Source of the DNA: an uncultured Treponema sp.
Lineage (GTDB): Bacteria > Spirochaetota > Spirochaetia > Treponematales > Treponemataceae
Length of the DNA stretch: 6,078 bases
Direction of reading: 5' to 3'
Assembly: GCA_937902445.1 (NCBI GenBank)
Contig: CALELJ010000150.1
Span: 1-6,078 of the forward strand
Made by a program: the position numbers and the translations under genes. The notes under the pieces are model-generated. The model did no database searches. It was not told the DNA's origin and saw only the letters and a program-made list of their open reading frames with translations. Shown piece by piece: positions 4,731-6,078 of the stretch; position 1 is the stretch's first letter; every line of letters begins with the position of its first letter.

Positions 4731-6078
4731 ATGAAATTCTACAATTCATACAAATTCAAAATTCTTTCACTGCTTTCATTTTTCATCGCATTTATTTCAG
4801 TAGTGACAATCCTTGTTGCAAACAACGCCATCAAGGACACTGCCCTCAAGGTATTCACACAGCAGGGAACAAAGGTTGTCAAGAGAGCCCAGTACAAGAT
4901 CGATCCTGAACAGTTTGAGCAGCTTTCAAAGACAATGGATGATTCGGAGCCCTACTACCATGAACTTTTCACGGAACTGTACTCAATAAAGAACGATTCA
5001 ACATGTAAATTCCTTTACACCATGATTCCTTCAGGCGGAAACTATTTTACCTATGTTGTCGACGGAAGCACCAGACCTTCAGACGAGGAGAATTTCTCTC
5101 CTATCGGAACAAGGGAAGACCTTTCAAGCTACGGCGAGTATCCCCACAGGGTTCTCGAGGAACGCGATCTTGTCGTTTCTGACCTTGTTGAGCAGGAAGG
5201 ATGGGGATGGGCCATCACAATCTATGCCCCTATCATAAATTCTGGAAAGGTTGTTGGATTCGTAGCCTGTGACTTTGACGTAGGCAATGTAATGAGAATC
5301 CTCAGGAACGCAAGAAACCTGATGATAATAATCTGCTCGGCACTTGCTGTATTGTGCATATCCTTGCTTTTCTCCTACATCTCACACTTCTTCAAGAAAC
5401 TTACAAACGTTTCAGTGAAAATGGAAGAAATTTCATCAGGTGAAAGCGACCTTACGGCAAGAATCACTGTAAAAGGCCATGACGAGCTGAACCTTCTTTC
5501 GACAAGATTCAACATGCTCATGGAAAAGCTGCAGACCATGTTCCGGTCAGAAAAAAGCACTGTATTCTCTCTTACCACCAACTCGGAGGACCTGAAGGAC
5601 CGCAACCAGCAGACCCTTACCCTCATAGACCAGGCAGGTACATCGATAAATGAAATCTACCAGCAGGCCCAGTGCCAGAACAACCTTACGTCTGAGGCAA
5701 ACGGAACTATTGAAGATTTCGTAGAATCCGTAATACTTCTCGACGAAAAGGCACAGAACCAGATTTCCGCCATCGAAAATTCACAGAGGGCCGTTGAACA
5801 GATCACACGGAACGTCAATGAGGCAGGAAACACCATAGACTCGATCCTCGAGGAATATGGAAATGTTGTCGCAAAATCACAGGACGGAAAGCAGAAACAG
5901 GCTGACGTTACCCAGAAGATCGTTGTCATCCAGGAATTCGCAAAGAAACTTGAACAGGCAAACAAGATCATCAATGAGATTTCTTCCCAGACAAACCTTC
6001 TGGCACTCAATGCTTCTATCGAGGCAGCCCGTGCGGGAGAAGCAGGACGAGGCTTTGCGGTAGTTGCTGATGAGATCA
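4731..6078 (+). CDS. Methyl-accepting chemotaxis protein, 3' end beyond window
   Basis: Membrane chemoreceptors of this class sense a ligand outside the cytoplasmic membrane and control the CheA-CheW kinase complex. The frame is open for 449 codons to the window edge with no stop. Residues about 9-32 are the first membrane helix and 197-218 the second. The roughly 165 residues between form the periplasmic sensor, with a Cache-like end (GWGWAITIYAPI, then GKVVGFVACDFD). A HAMP domain follows at about 219-270 (DLTARI, GHDELNLL). The signalling coiled coil, rich in Gln and Glu, leads to the kinase-contact hairpin, whose signature is seen at 415-449 (NEISSQTNLLALNASIEAAR, then AGEAGRGFAVVADEI). 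The remaining C-terminal methylation helix is missing from the window. GGAG at 4720-4723 lies seven bases before the ATG. The ligand cannot be predicted, although Cache sensors often bind amino acids or other small organic molecules. Confidence 0.96.
   Translation, partial: MKFYNSYKFKILSLLSFFIAFISVVTILVANNAIKDTALKVFTQQGTKVVKRAQYKIDPEQFEQLSKTMDDSEPYYHELFTELYSIKNDSTCKFLYTMIPSGGNYFTYVVDGSTRPSDEENFSPIGTREDLSSYGEYPHRVLEERDLVVSDLVEQEGWGWAITIYAPIINSGKVVGFVACDFDVGNVMRILRNARNLMIIICSALAVLCISLLFSYISHFFKKLTNVSVKMEEISSGESDLTARITVKGHDELNLLSTRFNMLMEKLQTMFRSEKSTVFSLTTNSEDLKDRNQQTLTLIDQAGTSINEIYQQAQCQNNLTSEANGTIEDFVESVILLDEKAQNQISAIENSQRAVEQITRNVNEAGNTIDSILEEYGNVVAKSQDGKQKQADVTQKIVVIQEFAKKLEQANKIINEISSQTNLLALNASIEAARAGEAGRGFAVVADEI

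Noticed and set aside
5375..6010. Minus-strand open frames opposite the chemotaxis receptor
   Set aside because: They are antisense shadows of a coding region whose + strand protein shows clear HAMP and signalling-hairpin motifs.

Overview
The window reads as ordinary chromosome from a spirochaete, most likely a gut or rumen Treponema. The evidence is moderate GC, Treponema-like gene content, a sigma-54 promoter and a methyl-accepting chemotaxis protein. The genus is inferred from style and remembered gene content, not from a database match. All protein genes lie on the + strand. No CRISPR array, insertion sequence or phage gene is visible, and no gene-free stretch exceeds 300 bases.

Layout: the 3' part of a CAU-anticodon tRNA (1-62) is followed by an intrinsic terminator. 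Next comes argF (216-1169, ornithine carbamoyltransferase), with two ArgR-type palindromes in its promoter region. A small exported protein of unknown function (1191-1631) follows 21 bases later and is probably co-transcribed. That unit ends in an unusual nested inverted repeat of about 120 bases (1669-1790), which ends in nine Ts and carries a REP-like core. Directly behind it are a compact promoter and nrnA (1845-2828, DHH-family nanoRNase/pAp phosphatase), closed by a strong terminator (2848-2891).

The most interesting part is 2892-3984. A textbook sigma-54 promoter (TGGCAC-N5-TTGCA, 2955-2970) precedes a 315-residue protein of unknown function. Its N-terminus resembles sigma-70 region 2, it has a strongly basic middle segment, and its C-terminus looks like a helix-turn-helix. 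It may be a divergent sigma-like or DNA-binding regulator whose own gene is driven by RpoN.

Downstream are rdgB (4039-4683, house-cleaning XTP/dITP pyrophosphatase), which lacks a Shine-Dalgarno sequence and may be leaderless, and the first 449 codons of a chemotaxis receptor (4731 to the window end). The genes do not form one pathway. They are separate transcription units for arginine synthesis, short-RNA/pAp turnover, a putative regulator, nucleotide-pool cleaning and chemotaxis, each with its own control signals.
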